Positions 23,901 through 34,017 of a DNA stretch of 64,000 bases are shown here, piece by piece (position 1 is the first letter of the stretch; each line of letters starts with the position of its first letter). The translations under genes were made by a program, and so were the position numbers. Origin of the DNA: Miscanthus floridulus. Taxonomy: Eukaryota > Streptophyta > Magnoliopsida > Poales > Poaceae. The notes beneath the pieces are model-generated. The model made no database searches and had not been told where the DNA came from. It was given only the letters and a program-made list of their open reading frames with translations. The stretch covers positions 58,776,078 to 58,840,077 of the forward strand of contig NC_089591.1 in NCBI RefSeq assembly GCF_019320115.1. Reading direction: 5' to 3'.

Positions 23901-24915
23901 AGGGGAGTTCTTTTCCTTCAGTTTTTGTTTTCTGTCAAGCTGCGTTCAGAGTAGAGTGGCTGGCCTAAGGGTCAAAGTAGCGAGCATGGCTCCAGTTGTA
24001 TTCTTATAATTTTTGTCTCTCTCTTTTCTTCCGTCTAATAAAAATCCGGCAAAGCTTTTGCCGCCTTTCGGAAAAAAAAAAGATTGGCTTGCCCAGTTGG
24101 TGTTGGTTGGTGCACAAGGATTTTTTTTTTCACCTTTTGAAAATTCAGGGCCCTTTCTAGTCCTCAGTTGAAGCATGTTTAATTATGAGTAGTGATGAAA
24201 ATTTTATCTTTACCAAACTGTTGATGCGACCAGTATTATGGCAGTTGTTTCAGTTATCGAAGTAGCAGTCGATATGAGGATGAGCTCAGCATCAGTAATC
24301 AGCGTCCATAGTTCTGAGTTTCTGTCATAGAAAGTAAACTGTTCCTTCTTCGAATACACAGGAGGATATGGAACCCTTGAAGAGCTGCTGGAAGTGATCG
24401 CATGGGCGCAGCTTGGCATTCACGACAAGCCGGTACTAGCTCTTCGTTGTCTGCAACTCATTTTACCGAAGATTCATGTTTTTTTTATGTCACTGAACAT
24501 TAGTGTTGTAGTGATGAAAATGTTTTTACAATTGTATTGAGTGTGCTACAACAGGTTGGGCTGCTAAATGTGGACGGATACTACAACTCCCTCCTATCCT
24601 TCATCGACAAAGCTGTAGAGGAAGAGTTCATCAGTCCGACTGCTCGCCACATCATCGTCTTGGCACCAACACCAAAAGAACTGCTCGACAAGTTAGAGGT
24701 GACTTATCCACTGACAAAACGTATGTAACGAGGGATAACATTGGAAGCTGACATCTGATCCTGATTCACAGGAGTATTCCCCCCAGCACGACAAGGTGGT
24801 GCCCAAGATGAAGTGGGAGATGGAGCAGCTGAGCTACTGCAAGAGCTGCGAGATCCCGGGGCTCAAAGAAGCGAAGCCGGTGGTCATCCAAGCACAGCGA
24901 GGATCCATGCTCTGA
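11954..24915 (+). CDS. LOGL10: Cytokinin riboside 5'-monophosphate phosphoribohydrolase (LONELY GUY family)
   Basis: LOG enzymes release active cytokinin base from its riboside monophosphate in the cytosol. Exons: 11954-12127, 13279-13376, 13543-13573, 14260-14359, 24362-24432, 24555-24698, 24772-24915. All introns are GT-AG and the phases join to one 253-residue frame ending ...QRGSML. Family marks are [21 protein letters not shown] in exon 1, [13 protein letters not shown] in exon 2, [19 protein letters not shown] in exon 4, and the PGGYGTLEE signature split across the exon 4/5 junction. An acidic N-terminal stretch precedes the domain. The start is the first ATG in frame with the domain. 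Intron 4 is 10.0 kb because a LINE lies in it, yet its splice sites and all exons are intact. The LOGL10 name rests on remembered rice gene order near ARF22 and is tentative; the family call is firm. Confidence 0.93.
12416..12550. repeat. Actcggcaaag repeat cluster (CACTA-like sub-terminal repeats) in LOG intron 1
   Basis: About six copies of the motif actcggcaaag, or its complement ctttgccgagt, are packed in about 130 bp, some as tandem units 'ccccaaaaacactcggcaaag'. This motif is frequent in sub-terminal regions of a grass CACTA family. No element ends are visible, so it is probably a remnant. Confidence 0.5.
14485..14915. repeat. Inverted-repeat element rich in ggctcg in LOG intron 4
   Basis: The left part (gttagctcgctcggctcg...) and right part (...gagccgagccgagctaac) are imperfect inverted repeats around an AT-rich core. 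A microsatellite-like (ggctc)n run lies at about 14524-14544. This fits a grass MITE or foldback family. The exact ends and TSD are not clear. Confidence 0.5.
15855..16202. mobile_element. PIF/Harbinger-like MITE (TIR GGCAGTCCCAATG) inside LINE ORF1
   Basis: Inverted ends GGCAGTCCCAATG (15855) and CATTGGGACTGCC (to 16202). The interior is closely similar along its length to the MITE at 37957-38325, including 'actggtggtttctccccaatga' and 'aatgaggatagaaaccatcat'. The flanking 3 bp do not match here, so the target duplication has decayed or was altered. It separates two parts of LINE ORF1. Confidence 0.78.
16623..18412. mobile_element. Solo LTR (1790 bp), TSD TCGCC, inside LINE ORF1
   Basis: The element begins TGAAAGGCCCTAATGGCT and ends CTAGAGCTTTCA, so it has the short inverted ends TGAAAG/CTTTCA. 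It is flanked by identical 5-bp duplications TCGCC (16618-16622 and 18413-18417). It has no coding capacity, no PBS/PPT pair and no second LTR, so it is a solo LTR or an LTR-sized non-autonomous element. The sequence (cttgcttgccggcaagctagtcc, and many gcgtccggtc/ccggacgc motifs at 17580-17930) belongs to a very common Andropogoneae family. Lineage is not certain (copia-like by the ends), and I cannot say which strand is sense. Confidence 0.85.
20346..23900 (+). pseudogene. LINE ORF2: endonuclease, reverse transcriptase, zf-RVT (disabled)
   Basis: Order: AP-type endonuclease (20346-21057; [43 protein letters not shown]), reverse transcriptase (about 21690-22650; [54 protein letters not shown]), connection region, then zf-RVT (about 23430-23620; [28 protein letters not shown]). 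In life ORF2p nicks target DNA and copies its RNA. It is broken by a frameshift near 20690, a stop at 21055-21057, frame breaks to about 21470, stops near 21825 and 22180, and frame changes from 22940. A TGG to TGA change at 23758-23760 lies inside the family motif NI[W]KERNRR. The YADD active site itself is intact. Confidence 0.88.
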
Positions 24916-27904
24916 ATTAGTGGTGTTAGCTATTACGTACTACTAGCCAGTAACCATTTAGGTTTCTCTGCAGACCTGCGACATTAAAGTGGTGATGTAG
25001 GAGATTCAGAACTTCAGATTATGTAGCAAGGGTGCGCAAGCAAGCTGCAGAGAGAACCGCTCCACTTCAGATTGCTATTAATTCCTGTAACTTCAGTAGA
25101 ATGCGCCTAATGTTGGTACGTGTCCACTGATTAATATAATCTACTATTGGCTATATATCAGCCGTATTAATTCTGCAGAGATGATATCTTATATGTGTTA
25201 TTGATTCGAGTTTCTAGTAGCAAATGAGGTGTTACTGGATTATTATTATTACTACTGTGTGCACGGAGGGAAAATGTTTTCAGAAGGAAAATGTTTTGGC
25301 CCTGTAGGCTCAGTTTTGTGGTCGCAATTTTATCCTTTTGGGCCAGGAATTATTGGCCCAGTGGCCTTAGGTAACGTAAAATGGGCCTGTTTCGGACGCC
25401 AAATGCGCACAGAGATCAACGCGCGCAAACAAATCCTGCTGTCCTTTTTTTGTGTGTGTGTTAGCTCATATATTAAAACATTAAGAATAAAATACAGAGA
25501 TTTAGGAATTAATCCCCAGTTACATGAAAGCAGCCACTTGTTTTATTTTATTAGAATAGAAGCCACTGCTAGAAGATTTGAACCAGTTCAGACTTATTAC
25601 GAGCTTAAATAAAGTAATAGAATACTATAGGCTCCTCAAAAAATTAGAGTACTAAATTTTTTTTTGACCAAATTACAGGTAGTCCTGCACTCCTGCTGTC
25701 GTCCGATCCGATCCGATCCAACACCGATCGTAACGGGCCAATGATCCCTTCCTCCCCGGCCCGCCACATCATCGTCAGGTGCCGTCGACGATGAACGACG
25801 ATGGCATGGCATCCGCGCGTCTCGCTCGCCATGGTCCCCGAGGACCATCCATGCCGCCGCGACTGCTGGGCCCAGCAGGCGAACGCGAAGCCGTCGAGGC
25901 CACGCCGCTAGGCTGCAACGGAAGGCAACCCCTGAACTACGGACGTCGGTTTCTAATCAACCGGATCTTTGTCAGGCGGGCGGACGGACGGGGAGAAGGA
26001 AGGGCACGGTAATGGCGTGGGATAGCTTTTTGGGTTTTGCCGTGTGTTGTCGTCGCCTTTCCTTTGTTTTTCTCTTTTAATAAAATAATGTATGCAAGTC
26101 CTGTAGAGGACCGGACCGGTCCACCGCTCGACGGCAATCCTTGGTTCCTGTCCAGGCGCCCTGCCGTTGCGTTCGATTACGCCAGGTTCAGACGGCAACA
26201 TTTTCAGTCTGAGTTTGGGTCAGAGCACGAACATCCAAAGCAAATCGACCGCAAGAGATTAAAACGGCAATTCAAGTCGAAATATGAACCGCTAGGATTT
26301 GCGAAAAGGTTGTTTGGAGCGGGGTCGGCTGTGGGGTAGTCGGTACAGGCACAAGAAAAGAGTGAGACCGAAGGTTCACCAAACGGGGGCATTCCGGCTT
26401 AGCTGTTGCTGGGCCATTGCCTTTGCTTGCATCCCCAGGAACCCCCATGCTTTATTTACAACCACCACCTCCCTCGTCCTCCCAACCTTGTGCTCCAAGT
26501 GACAAAACAAACAAGGTGCCGAAAACCACCTCTTATTTTTGTTTGTCAATCATTGGAGCCTACAGCAAGTTTTTGGTCCTTTTTTTCAGCGTGGCGTGGC
26601 TTATTTTTATTCGGAGTGGTGGATGTACCTCTGTTGATTTAGGTCGCAATGGCTCTCTCATGATGCATCTGGCAGGTTGACTGTTGCTCGGTTCAGCTGA
26701 TGCATCACCTGCATTACTTTCTAAGCGTTGTTGTTCTAACTTGTTTGAGCGAGAAAGTGGTATGAGCTGCAAATGGTGGGATGTTTTTGTCGTACTGTCT
26801 CTGTGATCTGGAAACTATCAGGTGAACTAGAATTGAAGTTACAGTTGATCGCGCAAACTCATGTCAAGGCTCTGATGTTCTCGAGCTATATACATTGGAC
26901 GCACCGCCTGTTGAGATAAAAAGATCCTTTTCGCATTGTCCTTGCCTCCGATCCATCGGTAGAGTAAATTAATTGGAAAGAAGTACGCTCTGGTGGTTTG
27001 TTCCAGCGAAAGGAACCAAGAGTGACCATCGTGCCAGATCAGGCAAGATAAAATGATAAAAAAAAGGACTATAAAATGTCACGGGAGATGGAAGCATTCT
27101 TTCGCAAGGAAATTCGAAGAGCTGAAAGCGGCACGCACAATTTTAGCGATCTGACTGATGACAATGTGTCAACATGTTAAACCACCAGTCAGCAGAAGTC
27201 TTCTTACTCTTGGGTCTTGGCACACCATGCGAATGCTCCCACAAACGGTCCAATGGGTTATTACAGTCAACTCTAATTAAGGTTCATCGGTCCGTACATC
27301 ACGGAGTAACAACAGGCGCTGATAACAGGAGAGATTTGACTGTCCACAACATGACAACAAGACACAGTTACCTGTTCAAAGAGATAGCCCCTCCATAGAG
27401 TATACTCGTACTCCTTTATTGGCAAAAAAAAAAAAAAAAAAGATAGAGTATATACGATACTGCACTCTGCAACGTCGCGGTTCATCTTTCCGGCACCAAC
27501 TCCCTCGCTATTCCTAGCATCGTTTTCTATGCTGGCCGTGGCCCGGGTAATCTAGAACATTTTGCTGGTCGGCAATCGGCATGCGTCAACGTACGCGATA
27601 GACCAGTAGCAACAACATGGTGGCATGTTGCACGATGCCTTGTAGGCTCGCCAAGGAAGCATCCACTGACCAGCATCCAATCCAAGCGAAGCAGCCTAAC
27701 CGCCCACCATACGCGCGCGCGCGCGCCTCTGCACCTTCGCCCCCCTGTAAACTCTGGACATAAAAGTGCGTCGCCCTCCCTCTCTTCCTCTTCCTCTTCC
27801 TCTTCATAGGCGAACAGCCACCTCTCTCTCTCTCGGAACCTGGAGAAGAGGAAGGAACAGGGAGCAGGGGAAGACAGAGATTGTTGCGACAGCTCAAGTC
27901 TCAA
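24916..27904 (+). other. LOG 3' flank and promoter/5'UTR exon of the transporter gene
   Basis: From 24916 to about 25200 is the likely LOG 3' UTR. 25200-27500 holds only short ORFs without recognisable domains. The last 200 bp before 27904 contain an alternating (GC)n run (27711-27726), a possible TATA-like cataaaag (27759) and TC-rich runs typical of plant 5' UTRs. I place the first untranslated exon of the transporter here, ending at a GT donor (caa|gtaagc) near 27904. Confidence 0.45.
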
Positions 27905-30008
27905 GTAAGCACCAATTCATTATGACTGTCGTCTGATCTTTATCTATCAATGTTGTTTGCTTCCCACTGCCCTTGTTTAGTCGGTTCTAGATTTCTGTCT
28001 AGTGGACTCGGTGACAAGAGGTTGTATCTGGTTTCGAATTGTTGTGCTCATTTCTTCATTCTATTCTATGCCTTTTGAATTTTGACAATGTAACTCATAA
28101 ACTTAATGGTTGACAAGCCTGCGCATTATTACCAAAATATACTTGTTGTCCGGCTAGATTCAGAGAAGCAATTATTATCATTATAAAAGTATACTTGTAT
28201 CAACAGTGTAATGTGTATGCTAACTGTTTTCTATTGTCATATTCTGAAGCCACCCGAACAGCCCTTCTCATTTTCTCCTGATTCGTGATAATTTGTAGAT
28301 TTTTCTCTCTAAGATTTATGTTCACGTATTGCTTATACTGTTATTAGCACGGTAGGAGTCTGAAACTGCTTTTTATTAATTAACGAAATAGGCATTTCAA
28401 AGTTACCTGGTCCCGGCAGGCTATTAGCATGTGTCTTCGTTGATCCCATGCTATGTGTCAAACTGCCTATGTGAACAAAATGCACACAAAAGCAATAAAT
28501 CAGAAATCCCAAAGCATCAGGTTAGATGATTTTAACGACTCTGGTCATTGTTTTATGGGTGGCTATTATTTCAGCTGGAAAAGTTTATACAGCGTGTGAT
28601 GATTTTCATGAAATAATTGAGTAGGGCTGTCTACCCATGCCTTTACGGCAATGCTAGCCATGTTAGATGCATCTAGCCTTTCAGCCCGTACATCTGCATC
28701 AACATGAGCTCCCTACTTTAGGCTTTCTAGTATTGGCAGATTTTTTATTAAAAAAAAAAAAGACAAATTGATTTGGGTTGCAAATTCCCATCAATTTAGT
28801 TGGCAACAGAAGGAAATAAGAATCAATCTAAAGAGAGCATAATCCTCTGTCACGGAGATTGATGCATTAGGATTTTCCATCCATTTCCACTACAACAAAA
28901 GGTCAGTTTCAACAAATTTCCTTCTCAACCACTTCGATCTTACCAACCATGCAAAGCTACTTCATAAGCAACATATTAATATATATTATAATAAGTGACC
29001 ACCAAACACATGAAGTGTGAGGTGGATTGGATAACCATAAGACCATGCATGTGTTCATTTTCTTCTATTCCGGTCATCTTATGAATCTTTTTTTTTTTTG
29101 GTAATCTTATGAAGCATTTGAAAGCAACTGTAACCACCTGTTTGTTGTGCATCTGAGGCCCAGTAGCAGTCCAGTAGGTAGTAGTAGGCTCCAGCTCTCC
29201 AAAATATAGGACAAGCCAACAGTATAAGACAAGGCTAGCTACTGACACAAAAGTTAGGTCTGGTACAATGTACAGTCATTTGGTAGGTAAAAGCAGCATA
29301 CACATGTGCAATCAGACGAACTTTGCACTTCCTGATCTTGAGCTGACCGGAAGCCTGTTCGCTTGCTCGTAAACGATCGTAAATTTCCAGCCGGGAACAG
29401 TGTTTTTCTCTCACACCAAACCAGCCAGCAGTAAATAATCTACGATACGATACGGCCTCCCGAACAGGCTGTTAGTCAATATATAGGCATGTTGGGTTAC
29501 TACCTACTAGCCTTAGTCGCTTTTTGTGATGACCAACTTGGTCATGATTAGCCTTGTTTGGTGTGAGCATATTATATGCGGCAAGCCAAGTGCCAGGCTT
29601 ACGTTTTTGTGATGTCTATGTGACACATATAAGAAAATCTCCACCAGATTGAACAAATGCATTCTCTTTTCCCTATAACCATCTACATATTGTTCTTGTT
29701 CATGAATTGGGCTTGGGCCAGCTAAGATTATGACCACCCTTTGCATTCTACAACGAAAATCATGGGTTCTGGCAACAAGGATGCTATAGTCAAACAAATG
29801 CTAACTACCACCCAGCCCGTTCTGTGCTCAAGTGAGTTAGGGCACCAATGGTTCGATAATTCATAATAACAAATGGACAGAATTACTTTAACAAAAGACT
29901 ATGGTTGTACAATAGCAATGAGTTCAAGCCAAACAGACGCAGGGAACGAACTTGATATGCTTTCAGTTTCTCAAGTTTAGTATGCATACCTTAGACTAAT
30001 CTTTACAG
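27905..30008 (+). other. Probable 5'UTR intron of the nucleotide-sugar transporter gene
   Basis: A donor gtaagc at 27905 and an acceptor ctttacag at 30001-30008 bracket about 2.1 kb without coding content. The acceptor lies 40 bp upstream of the ATG at 30049. One hAT-type MITE lies inside. Long 5'UTR introns are common in this gene family in plants, but here it is inferred. Confidence 0.45.
29352..29470. mobile_element. hAT-type MITE (TIR AGCCTGTTCG)
   Basis: Perfect 10-bp inverted ends AGCCTGTTCG...CGAACAGGCT enclose 119 bp, with 'gtaaacgatcgtaaattt' and 'tttttctctcacacc' inside. The copy at about 43449-43582 shares both phrases. TSD not evident. Confidence 0.65.
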
Positions 30009-30048
30009 ATTTGGATTCAGACAAGCAGACAAACACCAGTTGGTCAAG

Positions 30049-32754
30049 ATGTCAGCTGGTTTCCAGCTCGGTGTGATCGGGTCACTTGCACTCTCTGTTG
30101 CATCTTCAGTTGCCATTGTCATCTGCAACAAAGCTCTCATCAGCACACTTGGTTTTCCATTTGGTTAGTACAACATACTTTGTTTTTCCAAGCATCAATG
30201 GATCTTGAATAACAAAACATCATGGATGCACCAAATTTGCATACTTATCAGAGTGTGATGTTGACATGTCTTGTTTATGAACCAATGCAGCTACAACATT
30301 AACAAGCTGGCATCTGATGGTGACCTTCTGTACCCTCCATGTGGCACAACGCTTACATTTCTTCGAGCCCAAGGCAATTGATGGACAGACAGTGATACTC
30401 TTTGGGTTGCTGAATGGCACGTCAATTGGCCTTCTCAACCTGAGTTTAGGATTCAACTCCATTGGATTCTACCAGGTAAGCTCGTCTAGGTACCGTTCTA
30501 TATAAAACATGAGCAGATACATTAAACTTAGTATGTTCTACAGATGACAAAATTGGCGATCATACCTTTCACTGTGCTATTGGAGACTATCTTCTTGAAG
30601 AGAAGATTCAGGTTCGAGATATAAACTAGAGCAGTTCTCTCACAATATCGGACCTCATTTACGGTCAAAAGAATGATAGAAAATAACTTAACTAAACACT
30701 GAAATCTTCTGGATCCATTTTGTACTTTTGATTCAGGAGAACAATTAAGTTTCAGATATTTTCAAATAAACTCTTGGATCAAATGATTGATTAAATATGT
30801 CTATCGTTTTCTGGGCCTAAATGGTCCCTGTGGTATTAACTGTTATTTTCACTGAGCTAATACCAATTCAATGATGTGCAGCGAGAGTATCAAGCTTTCT
30901 CTTCTGGTCTTACTTCTTGGAGTAGGAATCGCTTCAGTTACTGATCTCAAGCTAAATCTGCTTGGGTCCGTCCTTTCTGGCCTCGCCATTGCCACCACTT
31001 GTGTTGGCCAAATTGTATCCTACATTATAGTAATACAGTAATCAATAGTCTCAAAACTTTAAGGTGAAAGTAAATATTTTTAGTTTCTTTTTAACCCACT
31101 TCTCATTGCAATGTACATTGATAAAGTAGTTCATTATTAAAACAAACAGCATACAAGGACCCAGTACTGAAAATCTTATAAGCTATTTACAGACCTAGTT
31201 TGAGCCACTTTATGGATCACTTGGCATGAATCTGCCACATTCTTCATATACCAGCGCCACATGCTAATCCTTGACCAAATCTTTTTTGAACGAAGCTCAC
31301 AAATACAATACAGAAGAGGTTGAAGGTCTCCTCAACACAGCTTCTGTACCAATCTGCTCCTTACCAGGCGGCCATTCTGTTTGCAACTGGCCCTTTTGTG
31401 GATCAACTCCTTACTAACCGGAGTGTCTTTGCACACAAATACTCTGCTCCAGTTCTGGTATGATCTTAATACTTTACCTAAATACATGATGAAATAGTAT
31501 TCTTGCAATTATTTAGGGAACTCAATTGATTTAAGGCATGCAACCAGCCAATTCCATAATTTGCAGAATATTAAAATTCTGAGACCTGCAAGATTGCTAA
31601 CAAACTAATTGGTATTTGCTCTGTGTGTAGATCTTTAATAATGTGAAAGTGCTTTAAACGCAAATAGTTCGGTGATACCTACAGAATTAAAAATAAAATC
31701 AAGCATACAATGGCATCAGCAGTTATTGCTAGAATAGAACAGCATTTTCAAGTCAGTATTACTCTCTTGTCATATTCTTGCCTATTGGAAAAGAATCTCA
31801 TGTATACCTCAAATTTGACAATGAAATGAAAAATGATCCGCTCTATATGAATTGTATGCAGGGTTTCATTGTCCTATCTTGCTTGATTGCGGTGTCTGTG
31901 AACTTCAGTACATTTCTTGTGATTGGAACAACATCCCCGGTGACGTACCAGGTGCTTGGTCACCTTAAGACATGTCTGGTTCTATCATTTGGCTACACTC
32001 TATTACATGATCCTTTCACTCTAAGGAACATATTGGGCATTCTAATTGCCATATTTGGGATGGCACTGTACTCCTACTTCTCTGTAAGAGAGGGCAAGAA
32101 GAAGTCAGCAAATGATGCTCTGCCAGTTTCACAGGTTTTATTTTTTTCCAATCCTTGAATAACATGCATTATAATTCATATTTATCCTTTTTTTTAAATC
32201 ATATTTATCATAGACAGTTTTTTTATGGAACAAAAGAAGTGATAAGCATAGAACAGCCGTGCCAATGACTGTCCTGCTTCCTATACTCTTCTATTTTGGT
32301 ATAATCACGGCGAAATAAAAATTGATTTAAAAAAAAAATATACTTTAGATTTGAATAGAATTGGCACACCGACCAGAATCAGTATTAAGCATTAGTATGG
32401 TACAGATAGACAAACATTATGGTGCCTCCAATACTGTGAACCAGATTGGGCCTTGTAATGTTTAAGGAACAATGTGCGCTACAAGCACCATGTGTAAACT
32501 ATTTTAGCTTCTGGATGGGATATCAAATATGCTCAACACAGCTGCAACATAATTTTCATTATGAAAGTATGCAACAAAAATTGCCAAATCGTCCTTGAAG
32601 TACAATTTAATATGTACAACCTTTTTTCAGTTCACCCTTTTTGATGTTTTTTATGATGTATATGTAGATGCCAGATAAGGAGGCTGAACCACTTTTGTCA
32701 ACTAAAGACAGCAACGACACCAAGAAAGCAAATGGTTTATCTCACGACTGCTAA
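30049..32754 (+). CDS. UXT: UDP-xylose-type nucleotide-sugar transporter (UXT/NST-TPT family)
   Basis: A Golgi/ER membrane antiporter predicted to bring UDP-xylose into the lumen for cell-wall polysaccharide and glycoprotein synthesis. Coding exons: 30049-30163, 30291-30475, 30544-30611, 30882-31014, 31296-31457, 31862-32134, 32668-32754. All are GT-AG and in phase, giving 340 residues. The sequence follows Arabidopsis UXT1-3 closely: FQLGVIGSLALSVASSVAIVICNKALISTLGF at the start, TSWHLMVTFCTLHVA, GLLNLSLGFNSIGFYQMTKLAIIPFTVLLET, TNTIQKRLKVSSTQLLYQSAPYQA, and SPVTYQVLGHLKTCLVLSFGY. About ten hydrophobic segments span residues 8-310, and the tail is short and hydrophilic (EAEPLLS..., a possible sorting motif). 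The start is the first ATG after the 5'UTR acceptor. Substrate is inferred from the family; UDP-galactose transport cannot be excluded. Confidence 0.92.
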
Positions 32755-34017
32755 GGCTTTTCTTGTAGTTTAGGTCTAGTATGAACTGCCCTTTGAATTT
32801 AATGGACCTGGAAAGCCATTCTTTTCATTCTTGATTTCCTTTTTAGGAAAGGAAGATTTTAAAATTTGTAGAGAATGTATATTTTGACATTAAAATTATT
32901 ATTTGATTGTATTCTACACACAACAGTTCCAGCTGAAGTTTTACTAGTGCAGCAAACTATACTTTAGCAGATGTAGTCTAACAAAATCAAACAATAAATC
33001 TTGAGGACATTCCATAGATCACTTCTGAACTGCTACTCTAAGTACACAATAAAACCAGCAGTCTACCATCAGCTCAGAATCAGGTCCAATTCCAAGGTGA
33101 AAGAAATGGAGGATAAAAACATTATGCCTCTGTTGCTCCAAGTGGATTCATTTATGCAAAAGTGGTCTACGCAAGAGATGTATCATCAAAGCTGCTTGCA
33201 TGAAATGTGTTGGTACGAACACCTTTCAGGCAGTGTACTAGCAAGCTGCTACCCATAAAAGGCAGGGCTTCTGAGCAGTAAATTAAAAATTCAAAGGTTT
33301 TAATTTTCCACTAGCTTGAAACCTACTCAACACGAATATGTGGCACTTCAAACAGGTGTAACCTGCCATCAGCTATTTTTTCCAAAACTAGATTACAACA
33401 GAAATCATTACAGAGTTTGAGGGGGCGGCAGAAGAACCTGCCATCAGCTATGAAACAGCAGCATCAACTTCAGTAGCTTCCTCCACAGATTCACTACTAT
33501 GTACACAGTCCAACCACAATGTTAAGACATTTCTAGCTCATGTAGAATAGTTCAACTAGAAACCAGAGTCTGGAACCAAAGAAACAGATTACTTCTGGTC
33601 ACAGACCATACCTTTTCTTCCATTCATTTAGGAAAGGGAAATCCACAACCTGCCGTCACTGAATCATCAAAATGCAGCCCACAAAGGTAAGCTCCAAGTA
33701 TCTTATCGAGATTTGGTGGTGCAATTCTAGTGAACCTTGATTTCCTTTGGCAATTGACAAAAAATCTTGTGACATGGTACAAGAAAAACCTAGGGAATCA
33801 GCAATAACTGTTGTGAACTGACTCAACCACATTCAGCTAACATTTCTTCGCTCAGCAAATCATAATATGTGTGGTCAGAACTAACATATTTACATGAGTG
33901 ACATGAAAGTTCTGGGATATAACCCGCTTTTACCATTTCCAATCCAATTAGCTCCAGCATTGTGTAAATTTCATCAGACTCTGGGTGCGATCTGTCCTCT
34001 ACAATAAAGACTTTCAG
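32755..34017. other. Convergent intergenic region between transporter and PPR genes
   Basis: The two genes point at each other here, so this stretch should hold both 3' UTRs. It contains a short ORF at 33001-33258 with no recognisable domain and no supported element. Confidence 0.5.

Larger units (their letters stand above)
15023..24081 (+). mobile_element. L1-type LINE in LOG intron 4, flanked by a 17-bp TSD
   Basis: The element ends in A10 at 24072-24081. The 17-bp sequence ATTGGCTTGCCC[C/A]GTTG occurs just before the element (15006-15022) and just after its tail (24083-24099) with one mismatch, the mark of target-primed insertion. It carries an ORF1 with a proline/serine-rich start and an ORF2 with endonuclease, reverse transcriptase and zf-RVT, in the same direction as LOG. 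Removing a MITE (15855-16202) and a solo LTR (16623-18412) leaves about 6.9 kb, about full length for a grass L1. Both ORFs are broken, so it is no longer autonomous. Confidence 0.9.

Noticed and set aside
25636..26772. Cluster of small ORFs downstream of LOG
   Set aside because: Both strands open by chance in GC-rich DNA; no motif and no splice logic.
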